Shown: in pieces, positions 6,981-14,793 of the stretch
Position numbering within the stretch: the first letter of the stretch is position 1
Layout: the number at the start of each line of letters is the position of its first letter
Assembly (NCBI RefSeq): GCF_014649995.1
Contig: NZ_BMUC01000002.1
Coordinates: 484,575-548,574, forward strand
Length of the DNA: 64,000 bases
Reading direction: 5' to 3'
Source of the DNA: Streptomyces griseoflavus
GTDB taxonomy: Bacteria > Actinomycetota > Actinomycetes > Streptomycetales > Streptomycetaceae
The notes under the pieces: model-generated
Told to the model about the DNA's origin: nothing
Databases searched by the model: none
What the model saw: the letters and a program-made list of their open reading frames with translations, nothing else
Position numbers and translations under genes: made by a program

Positions 6981-9650
6981 CTATGGCCCACACTGCGGTG
7001 GTCGGGGCCCGGCCAGGCGGAGGTCCGAAAGGACTTGGTGAGCCAGTTCGAAGGGCTGGTTGCGAGGACCGTGGGGTACGGAGGCGGCGGATTCGAAGCT
7101 GCGCTGTGCTGCGAGAGCTCTGGGCCCGACCAGGCCAATGAGCCGGTAGTGCCGCCAGAGGGGAATGGGCCGGCGGGCATCGACCACGATGAGGTCGGGC
7201 CGACGCCAGACGACCAGAGCCCAGGCTCCCCCACTGGAGTCCGAGCCCGAGTTGGCCCAGGCTCCGACCAGGGGCGCGTCTTCGGCGGCGCCGACTGCTT
7301 CGAGCGCCACCAGTGCGGGGTTGCTGAAGCGGCCGGTGATGTGGAGCAAGAGCTGTCCGTGGCGGTGTACGTCGCGTCCCTTCTCGGTGAGGGACCATAC
7401 GGCGTCGGCGAGGGGATCGTCCTGGACGACATCCGACGCGACATCGAGCACAGCGGCCTGGTCGACGGAAGGGCCGAAGGCTGTGTCGAGCAGCACCGTG
7501 TATTCCGTGACGTACGCGGAATCCACTGCGGGAAGCAGGTGGCCGACTGCCTGGGAAGCTTCGTTGAAGGCGAGCGTCTCAGGGGTGATCTCGTAGCGTG
7601 GGGCGTGGCTTCGGAGCACGGCGAGGGCGACTGCGGCGAGGCTGCCGACCTGGGACTCAACACGCTCGGGCACACGCTCGCCCATGGCTCGGACGGCGCG
7701 GGAGAGCAGAGGAACCCAGCCGGTATATGTCGGAGACCAGGCGCCTGCCGCGACGAACCACAGGGTCAGCCGGACGACGAGCATGCGTTCCACAGGGCCC
7801 CGCGCGGGAGCGAGAGCGAAGGCCACCAGGCGTTCCACCAAGCGCCGGTACCTGCGGCGGACTTCCTGGTCGGCCTGCCGGAGGTCGGGCAGTGTGGCGG
7901 TGTCCGTTTCGGTACCAACTGCCTCGGGGGCGTGTTCCGCTGCCACGGCCTCGGCGTCGTCCTCGTCGAGAGCGGCTTCGATGTCGTCGGTGAACCGCTC
8001 GTCCCAGGAGACGGGCAGCAGGTCCTGAAAGAGTGTGTCGGTGCCCGTAGGCAGGGGAAGCCCGAGCGCGAAGCTCGTGAGCGGGTGCCCGAGGCGCCCT
8101 GCGCATTCGTCCAGGTAACGCTCCCAGCCGTCCTCGTCGCCGTCCAGCGGCGCCGTCGCGGTCATACCGTCGCTGCCCCTGCTCGCGGGGGCGCCCGCCG
8201 GCACTGGGATCAGCCCCGTACGGAGTGTTTCCAGATCGCCCAGGATCCGTTCGGCGAGCTTGGGGTCTGTGAACAGCTCTGCAGGCTGTGTCGTGGGAGC
8301 CTGAGACTCGGCCGGGACCATGCGGCGCAGCGCGCGGACAGGGTCGACGACGAACACGATGTTGCCGAAGCTCGGTACGCCGTCGCTGTCGACGACGACC
8401 AGGCGCGCACGACTGCCCGCATCCGCCGGAGCCGTCACCGTCAGAGTGGCCTGGCCGTGCGGGATGTCGGCAATGCGCTCCCATGCCTCCGGCGGTGCTG
8501 CCGCCTGAGACAACTCCAGGTGAGCGGTGTCGGAGAGGGGCCGGGCCATGCTGATCTCCAGGCCCTCCGATACGCGTATGGCGCCGAGCAACAGCGGTCC
8601 ACTGCCGGCGGTGGGGCGGGGGAGAGGCACGGCCGTGCGCAGCCGGGCGGCGGGCTCCTCGGTGCCGACAGGAAGGAGGGTGGAGGTGATGGGGGCGATG
8701 ACGCCGAGTTCGCAGTTGCCGCCCTCGCCCTGGGAAAGCAGTAGGGCTGCGGCGGAAAGGTTCGGGCTGCCGGTCAGAGCCCACCGCTGCCCGCCAGAAG
8801 CCCACTCGACGAGTTTTCCGTGACGGTACCGCTGGTCGTTGTCGCTGATGACGCGTCCGTCGTATTCCTTCACCAGGGCGGCGACCGACGGGCCGTCGAG
8901 ATCGCTGAGTCCGGGCTGGTAGGCGAGGGTGAACCGGCTCGGACGGAAGCGCTCGAGCAACTGCCGCAGTGCTATGGAGCGCTGGTCGTAGAAGGGCGCG
9001 AACACGGCCAGTTCGTCGACGGGCCCGTGCGGCAGCTGATCGATGATGGGTGAACGCAGGCTGCTGACGACGCGGACCTGTGGCTCTGTGGGTGTCCTGT
9101 TGCGGTGGAGCCGGTCCAATAGCGCTGCGACCCGACCCAGTGCCTGTGGCACACCGGCGGAGAACCTCACCCTTTCCGGCAGGTCGCGCAGCCATGCCGC
9201 GAGGTCCGGTATCGCGGGGGGACTCTGGTCGCCATCCACCCGAAGTACCGTCCACAGCTCAGCGTTGGCCTGCCAGCCTGCCAGGGTGGTGTTGCCGGAG
9301 CCGAGGGCGATGGTGGCGTGATCCGGTCCGGCCAGAACCATCAGCTTGGGGTGGAACGCGGCACCGTGGGCGTACGCTAGACCGGCGAGGTAGCTGCGAC
9401 CGGCCCGCCGGACGGACCGGGGATCATTCCGGGCCATGGAGACATCTCCCGCCACGGTGATGCGTGCGCCAGTGGCCTGGGTGACGCCGAGGGCGACATC
9501 CTCGAAGAAGCCGAGATCGGCGGTGAAGCTGAGGAAGAGCGCTTCTTCCAGGCCGTGTCCGCTGGTGCGCTCCTCGTCGAGGATGAGGGTCAGCGGCGAG
9601 GCGAACGCGGTAAGTGGCTCCACTCCAGGCGCCGGTGCGGTCTCATTCAA
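6981..9650 (-). CDS. Phospholipase-D-like protein with two HxK motifs
   Basis: 889 residues. The N-terminal half has two PLD-superfamily signatures: His100-x-Lys102 with Gly117-Ser118-x-Asn120, and His277-x-Lys279 with Gly294-Ser295-x-Asn297. The Asp of the classical HKD motif is Ala at both sites, so this resembles the nuclease-type, HxK-only members. The C-terminal half (about 480-889) has an acidic stretch near 570-590 and a mostly helical region I cannot assign. The start is TTG at 9650 with GGGAGGG six bases upstream, overlapping the end of the upstream gene by 8 bp, so the pair is coupled. Location in the island beside other conflict genes suggests a nuclease or phosphodiesterase effector; the substrate is unknown. 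Confidence 0.72.
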   Translation of the reverse strand: MNETAPAPGVEPLTAFASPLTLILDEERTSGHGLEEALFLSFTADLGFFEDVALGVTQATGARITVAGDVSMARNDPRSVRRAGRSYLAGLAYAHGAAFHPKLMVLAGPDHATIALGSGNTTLAGWQANAELWTVLRVDGDQSPPAIPDLAAWLRDLPERVRFSAGVPQALGRVAALLDRLHRNRTPTEPQVRVVSSLRSPIIDQLPHGPVDELAVFAPFYDQRSIALRQLLERFRPSRFTLAYQPGLSDLDGPSVAALVKEYDGRVISDNDQRYRHGKLVEWASGGQRWALTGSPNLSAAALLLSQGEGGNCELGVIAPITSTLLPVGTEEPAARLRTAVPLPRPTAGSGPLLLGAIRVSEGLEISMARPLSDTAHLELSQAAAPPEAWERIADIPHGQATLTVTAPADAGSRARLVVVDSDGVPSFGNIVFVVDPVRALRRMVPAESQAPTTQPAELFTDPKLAERILGDLETLRTGLIPVPAGAPASRGSDGMTATAPLDGDEDGWERYLDECAGRLGHPLTSFALGLPLPTGTDTLFQDLLPVSWDERFTDDIEAALDEDDAEAVAAEHAPEAVGTETDTATLPDLRQADQEVRRRYRRLVERLVAFALAPARGPVERMLVVRLTLWFVAAGAWSPTYTGWVPLLSRAVRAMGERVPERVESQVGSLAAVALAVLRSHAPRYEITPETLAFNEASQAVGHLLPAVDSAYVTEYTVLLDTAFGPSVDQAAVLDVASDVVQDDPLADAVWSLTEKGRDVHRHGQLLLHITGRFSNPALVALEAVGAAEDAPLVGAWANSGSDSSGGAWALVVWRRPDLIVVDARRPIPLWRHYRLIGLVGPRALAAQRSFESAASVPHGPRNQPFELAHQVLSDLRLAGPRPPQCGP

Positions 9651-11166
9651 CGAGAGCCCTCCCGATAGTGGTCACCGACCAGTGTTGGTCGTGGTAGTGC
9701 AGTACGCCGCAGGTGGCCAGGACGGTCCCGAGCTGGTCCAGCCGCAGGCCGACGTCACCGCGCCCTTCCTGGCTGGTCCGGTACAATAGTCCGCCGCGCT
9801 CATGCAGCCGGGTCGGTAGCCACAGCGAGCCATCGGCGCGTCGGCGGGCCTTGGCCAGCGCGATCCGCTGCGACCGCGCCACCAGGTCGTAGGTGAGTCG
9901 GCGGGCGACGTCGCGCAATTTCATGGGCCGGGCTTCGTCAAGCCGCCTTTGGACCCATTCCGGGCTGAGCTCGACACCGCGCTGGCCGAGGAACGCGTCC
10001 CGGACCCGACCGCTGAGTTCGTCCACTCGACGGGCACTGGTGGCGAGCACCCGCAGCTCGGTGAGGGGCAAGGGATCATCCGCCCACCGCAGGTCGTGCT
10101 CGGCGGGCAACGGCGCACCGGTCGTGCTCTGCGTCGCGGGAAGGGAGGACAGGAACGCGTCCACCGTCATGTCGGGCAGCTCCGCGGCGAAGCGGTCGGC
10201 CACTTCCTCGATCGGTAGCAGCCCGTCGACCTGCGCCACGAGCCAGGACCACAGGCGGCGCCACGCTCCGACGGAGTAGTTCCGCAGCACCACTCCGCGC
10301 CAGGCACCAGCCGCGTCGATGCCGCTGGTCACGGCATCGGTGGTCAGGAAGTCACCGAAAGCGAGCACATGGCCGACGTCGCGGGTGAAGCGGCGGACGG
10401 GGTGTGTAGCGATCACACGAGCCAGAAGCTGAATCGTCTGTCGACGTGTCGCCGAGCGGGATCCGGCCTCGGCCGGCGCATCGGGCTCGCACATCAGGTT
10501 CGCCAGCCACGCCCCGTCAGGATGCTCGCCGCCCACGCACACGCACAGTCGGTCGCCGAAAGAGGCGAGATCATCCACGTTCAGCGTGTCCTCGGCGGCC
10601 AGCTCGAGCAGCCCGCCCAGTCCGGCTCGTAGTGCCGTCGTCTCGAGCCGCGGCCCAGGAACCGGCATGGGGCCTGTGCCGAGGACGCCGAGCGCGACCT
10701 CGGATCCGGCGTACGGTCCCCAGAACCCCCACGAGTTGCGTACATACCCGTCCTTGCCCGGGACCTCGGCCTCGGACATGGCGACCGTCCCGGCGTGCAG
10801 CCGCCGGGCCAGGGCATCGACCCCATGAGCACGCGGCAGCCACTCCAGGGTCTGCGGATGATGCGCGAACGACACGGCGGCCAACGCCACTTCCGCGCGG
10901 CGCAGCAGGGTCTGGGCGGCCGGGACCGTCAGGTCTTCCGTATCGGCTTGCGCAGCGATCAGCCCGTGCAGTGCGTAGTAACGCGCGTGCGGAGTCACCG
11001 CGGTCACCCCGGGCACCAGGTGATCGACCATGCGCATCACATGCCGCTCCACCGAGAGCGGATAACGGCCCGCGGCGACGTCCAACCCAGGACGGCTCCA
11101 GCCCGGTCCGTCCACGAGCTCCGGTGCCTGTCCCTTCCCACCGACGGTGACCATGCGCTCAACCAT
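9643..11166 (-). CDS. Partner protein of the PLD-like gene, unknown family
   Basis: About 507 residues from the ATG at 11166; the frame stays open to 11367, but that extra N-terminus is low in recognisable pattern. Visible features: 'RYPLSVERHVMRMVDHLVPG' then 'THARYYALHGLIA' near the N-terminus, a Trp-rich central segment, a basic 'SQRIALAKARRRADGSLW' region and a winged-helix-like C-terminus. The opening 'PGV..VT.HARYYAL' reminds me of DUF6361 proteins, but this is recall rather than a search result. It overlaps the PLD-like gene by 8 bp and is its only operon partner, so the two products probably act together. No catalytic motif seen. Confidence 0.65.
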   Translation of the reverse strand: MVERMVTVGGKGQAPELVDGPGWSRPGLDVAAGRYPLSVERHVMRMVDHLVPGVTAVTPHARYYALHGLIAAQADTEDLTVPAAQTLLRRAEVALAAVSFAHHPQTLEWLPRAHGVDALARRLHAGTVAMSEAEVPGKDGYVRNSWGFWGPYAGSEVALGVLGTGPMPVPGPRLETTALRAGLGGLLELAAEDTLNVDDLASFGDRLCVCVGGEHPDGAWLANLMCEPDAPAEAGSRSATRRQTIQLLARVIATHPVRRFTRDVGHVLAFGDFLTTDAVTSGIDAAGAWRGVVLRNYSVGAWRRLWSWLVAQVDGLLPIEEVADRFAAELPDMTVDAFLSSLPATQSTTGAPLPAEHDLRWADDPLPLTELRVLATSARRVDELSGRVRDAFLGQRGVELSPEWVQRRLDEARPMKLRDVARRLTYDLVARSQRIALAKARRRADGSLWLPTRLHERGGLLYRTSQEGRGDVGLRLDQLGTVLATCGVLHYHDQHWSVTTIGRALVE

Positions 11167-11553
11167 CGGACCGAGAGGAGCCGAACGCCGTCGGCCGGGG
11201 GGTGTGCCGCGCAGCGAGCACTCTGCGGCAAGACGGTCCTCCCGCCCATGTGGGCGAGATAGCTGCTGAGGAACGGAGCTGCCTCGCTCCGGCTGCATCG
11301 CGGCCGCGCTCGACCATTTCGGCTGCCACCCCCTCAATGCTGTTCGGTCGGGAAACTGATCCGTCATTCTGGCGCATCTCCGCCGGGGCCAGCGGCACTT
11401 CGGATACGAATCACGCAGCCGGACGAAACAGGTCCATGGGGAGGTGAAGCTGCAACCGCGGACGGCCGTTCTGCGTGAAGAGTCCTGATCGTCATCGGCT
11501 CTCGGCCGCGGGAGCGCCTGGTGGAGCGAGGAAGTGGAATGCGGTCATGAGTC

Positions 11554-11571
11554 TGATAACCGCCATTATCA
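11554..11571. promoter_or_regulatory. Operator-like inverted repeat TGATAA-N6-TTATCA
   Basis: Perfect 6-bp inverted repeat with a 6-bp spacer in a locally A+T-richer part of the 11167-11719 intergenic stretch, between the divergent PLD operon (minus) and the methyltransferase-like fragment (plus). Its symmetry and place fit a dimeric regulator site or a promoter element. No gene was found in 11167-11719, apart from the possible N-terminal extension of the PLD partner to 11367. Confidence 0.4.
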
Positions 11572-11719
11572 AAGGAAGGTGCACTCACGTCTCATGGATC
11601 GGCGTATCGTCTTGTGGCGGTCAGACCTGAATCCGCTGCAAGCGGAGCCGTGACGTGAGACAGGGCCCGGCCCAACGGCCGAAGCGGCTGATGAGACGAT
11701 AGATGGGTGGGGGAGGGGG

Positions 11720-12259
11720 ATGCGCACCGTGGTCACTGGTCCGCTGGACCCGGCGCTCCGCTCCCCAGCGCCGCTGCCCCTCCTGGTGTCGATGTCCGAT
11801 ATTGCGACTTTCGCCCGGGTGAAGCGCCCTGTCGTGTCCACCTGGCGCCGGCGCCACCCGGACTTCCCCGCCGCCGTGTCCGAGAACTCGGGACGGCCGC
11901 TGTTCGACGGCGCACAGGTGACCGACTGGCTGATCGCCTCCGGCCTGGGCAACGCCGCCCCGACGGAGCTCCGATCCGAGCTGGCCCTCTTCGGCATCAT
12001 CGCGCTGCGTGACCGCTTCACGCCCTGGCAGCTGGTCGAGACGCTCGGCAGCCTGCTCTGCCTGCGCCGGCTCGACGGCAGGCCACTGGCCGACGACGGC
12101 GCAAACGCCTCCTCACCCGACGCCGAAGCGGACGAGGCCCTCTGGTCCGCGCTGCTGAGCCGAGCCGAACGGATCGACGTCGAAGACGATTTCATACTTC
12201 GCGAGCTGCGCTCCATCGATGCCACAGCGGCCCCAGGGATTCGACGAGTTCGGGTGTGA
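11720..12259 (+). CDS. Truncated DNA-methyltransferase-like protein (N-terminal HTH segment only)
   Basis: 179 residues. The segment 'LVSMSDIATFARVKRPVVST' followed by 'WRRRHPDFP' and 'PLFDGAQVTDWL' is a helix-turn-helix of the type found at the N-terminus of large actinobacterial N6-adenine DNA methyltransferases (from memory). The expected continuation with the SAM-binding motif and NPPY is absent: after 'DDFILRELRSIDAT' the frame runs a few residues and stops, exactly where the opposite strand carries the broken end of a radical-SAM gene. I read this as the 5' stump of a larger gene cut by a deletion. ATG 11720 is used; GTG at 11729 is better placed behind GGGAGGGGG. It might still express as a small DNA-binding protein. 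Confidence 0.6.
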   Translation: MRTVVTGPLDPALRSPAPLPLLVSMSDIATFARVKRPVVSTWRRRHPDFPAAVSENSGRPLFDGAQVTDWLIASGLGNAAPTELRSELALFGIIALRDRFTPWQLVETLGSLLCLRRLDGRPLADDGANASSPDAEADEALWSALLSRAERIDVEDDFILRELRSIDATAAPGIRRVRV

Positions 12260-12635
12260 GCCGGTGCCCATGGGTCGTGAAGGTCACCGCCATAGACGTG
12301 GACCGGGCTATGTCCGAACACAGCTGGGCGAACCTTCGGTACGCGGTCGGTTCCCCTCCTCCGAAGCCGACACCGAGGCACCCGGCGGCATCGAGTTCGA
12401 CCGCCCATGCCAGCACACGCTCCCTGACGAGCGCGGCGGTGTGCTTGGGCGCGTAGCAGTAGGCGCAGTGGAGCTCGCAGGCGTTGGTCAGCGCGACGGA
12501 CAGGTACCGGGGAGCACGGGAGAATTGCTCAGCGGGAACAGGCACCTCGTCGAATAGCACGTTCATCCCGGAGACACGGTCAAACAGGTGAACACCAGCT
12601 GCGGACAGGCGAATCTTGCACGTCACCGACAGCAT
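12192..12635 (-). pseudogene. N-terminal fragment of a radical-SAM protein
   Basis: 148 residues, clearly the start of a radical-SAM enzyme: 'VALTNACELHCAYCYAPKH' carries the CxxxCxxC cluster-binding motif, followed by 'GVGFGGGEPTAYRRF', the SAM-binding GGE motif. The usual enzyme continues for at least 150 more residues. Here the frame breaks after 'THGHRLTPELVESL' at about 12235 and ends inside the methyltransferase-like fragment on the other strand, overlapping it by 68 bp. The core barrel is incomplete, so activity is unlikely. The 12636-12842 stretch upstream shows no gene. Confidence 0.75.
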
Positions 12636-12842
12636 GATGCCACCGCTGCCGGTGATGCCGGGAGGGACGATGCAAGATCGTCGGTGCAGAGCCCGTAGTG
12701 GGGCGTCGGGAGTGTTGTAACTGGGCGCGGCACTATGAGGGCGCCACGGCGACGACCAGCGTCAAGGTGGAGCGGCTGTAGGAATGACGGCTGGGGTCCC
12801 CGATGCGGTCGGCCCCGGGGACCGTGCCCTGCGTACTCACCC

Positions 12843-13661
12843 TTACAGGTCGAACAGACTCTCCTGGAAGTTCGCGACGACATCCCGTCGCGGGTAGAAC
12901 AGGCCCAACAGCAGAAAGGTCTTGGGGCGGGCCGCGACGTTTCCGACGAAGCAGTGCACGGCCTTCTCCGGAGAGACCATCCGGTCGAACCAGCGCTCGC
13001 GGAGCTTCCCCTCCACGGCGTCCGGCCCGTACTGGCGAAGGAACTTGCGGTACGACTCACCCGCCTCCCAGTCCCTCAGCCCCATATCGTGGCCGCCGCA
13101 CCCCTGATCCGCACATCGGAAGCTGTACCGGAACTCAAGCGGCACCCACTCCAGCTGGCGAAGGTCCTGCGCGAGTAGATCCAACTGATCGGCCAAGGCT
13201 GCCTTCGAAGCGGGCCAGGGCTCGGCAGGAGCGAAGCGGAAGCCAGTGAACTCCGCTGGACGGAAGACGCCGAGCGATGTGCCCCGCACCTCCTGGTCTC
13301 GCTTTATGGAGCACAGGGACGGCGCCACGAGAGGCCGAACATGCGAGAAGCGTTCTCGCCAGCCGTCCGCTGTCCCGAGGCGCTCGATCACCTTGAGGGT
13401 CTGCAGATTGGGGCGCAAGCTCTCGGGACGGCGGTCCCCATGGTGTCGCTGCACGTCGACCTCGACGATCGAGTACTTGGCGAACTGGCTTTCTTCGTTC
13501 AGCAGCCGGAACGGAACCGGGAAGAGCCGCACATGCTGGGGCGTCCCCTGGTCGAGCCGTATGCCAGCCACGCAGCTCGTCTCGTGGTACTTCGCGGACA
13601 GTTCCGGATAGGTCTTGACCGTGATCATGATCCGTGCGCGCTGCCATTTCCCCGATCCCAT
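12843..13661 (-). CDS. Hypothetical Cys/His protein paired with XRE-DUF488 gene
   Basis: 272 residues from ATG 13661, chosen for the strong GGAGGGGG site just upstream; the frame is open further but without signal. A beta-rich N-terminal half begins 'RARIMITVKTYPELS', and the centre has Cys183, Cys188 and His191 ('CADQGCGGH'), which could bind metal or nucleic acid. No family recognised. It lies 86 bp downstream of the XRE-DUF488 gene on the same strand and is probably co-transcribed with it, so the two likely function together. Confidence 0.7.
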   Translation of the reverse strand: MGSGKWQRARIMITVKTYPELSAKYHETSCVAGIRLDQGTPQHVRLFPVPFRLLNEESQFAKYSIVEVDVQRHHGDRRPESLRPNLQTLKVIERLGTADGWRERFSHVRPLVAPSLCSIKRDQEVRGTSLGVFRPAEFTGFRFAPAEPWPASKAALADQLDLLAQDLRQLEWVPLEFRYSFRCADQGCGGHDMGLRDWEAGESYRKFLRQYGPDAVEGKLRERWFDRMVSPEKAVHCFVGNVAARPKTFLLLGLFYPRRDVVANFQESLFDL

Positions 13662-13747
13662 GGTTGCCCCCTCCACTGATCTCCCGATCTGATTGGAGGA
13701 GAGGCATGCGCCACCGGCAAGGGCGCGTACAGGAGCGACGGACGAAG

Positions 13748-14428
13748 TCAGGCCAGGGGAATGACGGGCACCGCGGCCCGTTTGCGGACCGTGTCCAGAA
13801 CGACCTGCCGGTGGCAGCGGCTCTCGTCCTTCTCGAAGCACAGGACCGCGACCCGGGACTGGCGGGCATGCTCCGCGAGGCGCTCAAGATCGGTCTGCGC
13901 CTCCTCGGACCGCAGCACCCCACGGAACCGGGCCCGGCCCTCGTCGAGCCGGCCGTCCCAGAACGGCGCCCGGTTGTCCTTGGGATTGCCCAGGCCACGC
14001 AGGTGCGTGTACTCGATGCCGGCCTCGGTAAGTGCCTCCCCGAGGCGGGTCTTGCTGAAGCCCTTCTTGCGGCTGATCGGCGTGAGCCGTACGTCCGCCA
14101 CGACATCAATACGGCTGTCGAGGAGCGAGGCGACGAAGGAGTCGATGTCCCGGCCTTCGTACCCAGCGGACCAGAGGCCGGGAGCGACCTTGGTCTCCTG
14201 GAAGAGCTCATCGAGGGAGACCTCAAGTGCCTCGGCGACTGCTCCGACGGTGAAGAAACCTGGCTGGATCGCTCCCTCGCTCTCCAGTCGGGCCAGCGTT
14301 CCAACGGCGACGCCGGCTTCCTTGGCGAGCCGCTCCCGCGACCACCCTCGACCCTCCCGCCTCGCTCGCACGCGCTGGGCGAGTGCTCGGTCGTGGTCGT
14401 GGGGACGCGCTGAGTGATGGCTTGCCAT
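13748..14428 (-). CDS. XRE-family HTH fused to DUF488 domain
   Basis: 226 residues. An XRE helix-turn-helix occupies about 14-75 ('WSRERLAKEAGVAVGTLARL'). It is followed by a complete DUF488 domain (about 85-226) with its typical 'DVVADVRLTPISR' strand, 'YTHLRGLGNPK' and a C-terminal 'VLCFEKDESRCHRQVV', the Cys/His cluster conserved in DUF488. DUF488 has no established biochemical function. A TAGGAT hexamer 8 bp upstream of the ATG suggests a leaderless message. It precedes the 272-residue Cys/His gene on the same strand. The fusion of a DNA-binding head to DUF488 suggests a self-regulated module; its role in the island is inference. Confidence 0.82.
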   Translation of the reverse strand: MASHHSARPHDHDRALAQRVRARREGRGWSRERLAKEAGVAVGTLARLESEGAIQPGFFTVGAVAEALEVSLDELFQETKVAPGLWSAGYEGRDIDSFVASLLDSRIDVVADVRLTPISRKKGFSKTRLGEALTEAGIEYTHLRGLGNPKDNRAPFWDGRLDEGRARFRGVLRSEEAQTDLERLAEHARQSRVAVLCFEKDESRCHRQVVLDTVRKRAAVPVIPLA

Positions 14429-14560
14429 GTGTCGTGATCCTAAGGGCGGTTGAGGCGGGCGGGCATAGTGTTCCCGGCCGACTGCGGGGCTGGATTCGCG
14501 AACGCGCAGGTGTGAGTGCCCTCAGCCGCCGCACTTGAGACGGCCTCACCAGCCACCCCC

Positions 14561-14600
14561 TGGGAGAGCCCGACCAAGATCTTCTCCCAGATTTCTCCCA
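14561..14600. other. Candidate integrase arm-type sites, right end of island
   Basis: Inverted TGGGAGAG (14561-14568) and direct TTCTCCCA repeats at 14582-14589 and 14593-14600; 14576-14600 is identical to 1303-1327. It sits 68 bp inside the right att core. The rest of 14429-14668 contains no gene I can support. Confidence 0.6.
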
Positions 14601-14619
14601 TACGATCTCCAGAAACCCC

Positions 14620-14656
14620 TCAGGGGCCTGATCCACTCACTGGATCAGGCCCCTGA
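14620..14656 (-). terminator. Hairpin terminator downstream of tRNA-Pro
   Basis: 16-bp perfect arms (14620-14635 and 14641-14656) with a 5-base loop, starting 16 bp past the 3' end of the minus-strand tRNA. It is the probable terminator of the tRNA transcript. Confidence 0.7.
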
Positions 14657-14668
14657 CCTGGTACTTCA

Positions 14669-14713
14669 CTGTCGGGGTGGCGGGATTTGAACCCACGACC
14701 TCTTCGTCCCGAA
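14669..14713. repeat. Right att core inside tRNA-Pro
   Basis: The 45-bp segment identical to 1158-1202. It covers the tRNA from the 3' end through the anticodon loop, so integration here leaves the tRNA intact. Confidence 0.92.
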
Positions 14714-14745
14714 CGAAGCGCGCTGCCAAGCTGCGCTACACCCCG
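14672..14745 (-). tRNA. tRNA-Pro (anticodon CGG)
   Basis: Read on the minus strand it folds as a full cloverleaf of 74 nt. The 7-bp acceptor stem is CGGGGTG/CACCCCG with discriminator A; the D stem is GCGC/GCGC. The anticodon stem is CTTCG/CGAAG with loop TTCGGGA (anticodon CGG, decoding CCG), and the T stem is GTGGG/CCCGC with loop TTCAAAT. CCA is not encoded. The 3' part is the attachment site of the island. Confidence 0.97.
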
Positions 14746-14793
14746 AGTGTCGCTGCTGTCGCGGCGACGACGTTTACTTTAGCCCACTGCTCG

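Larger units (their letters stand above)
1158..14713. mobile_element. Integrated genomic island in tRNA-Pro(CGG)
   Basis: The 13.5-kb segment is bounded by 45-bp direct repeats, one of them inside the intact tRNA-Pro gene. Inside each end is the same 25-bp motif with two TTCTCCCA repeats spaced 11 bp, plus an inverted TGGGAGA copy (1297-1327 and 14561-14600); these are candidate integrase arm-type sites. Content is accessory and looks defence-like: a CHAT operon, a PLD operon, broken methyltransferase and radical-SAM genes, and an XRE-DUF488 pair. No integrase, replication or transfer gene lies inside, so it is either non-autonomous or has lost these genes. Flanking DNA to the right is conserved Streptomyces core. 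Confidence 0.85.
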
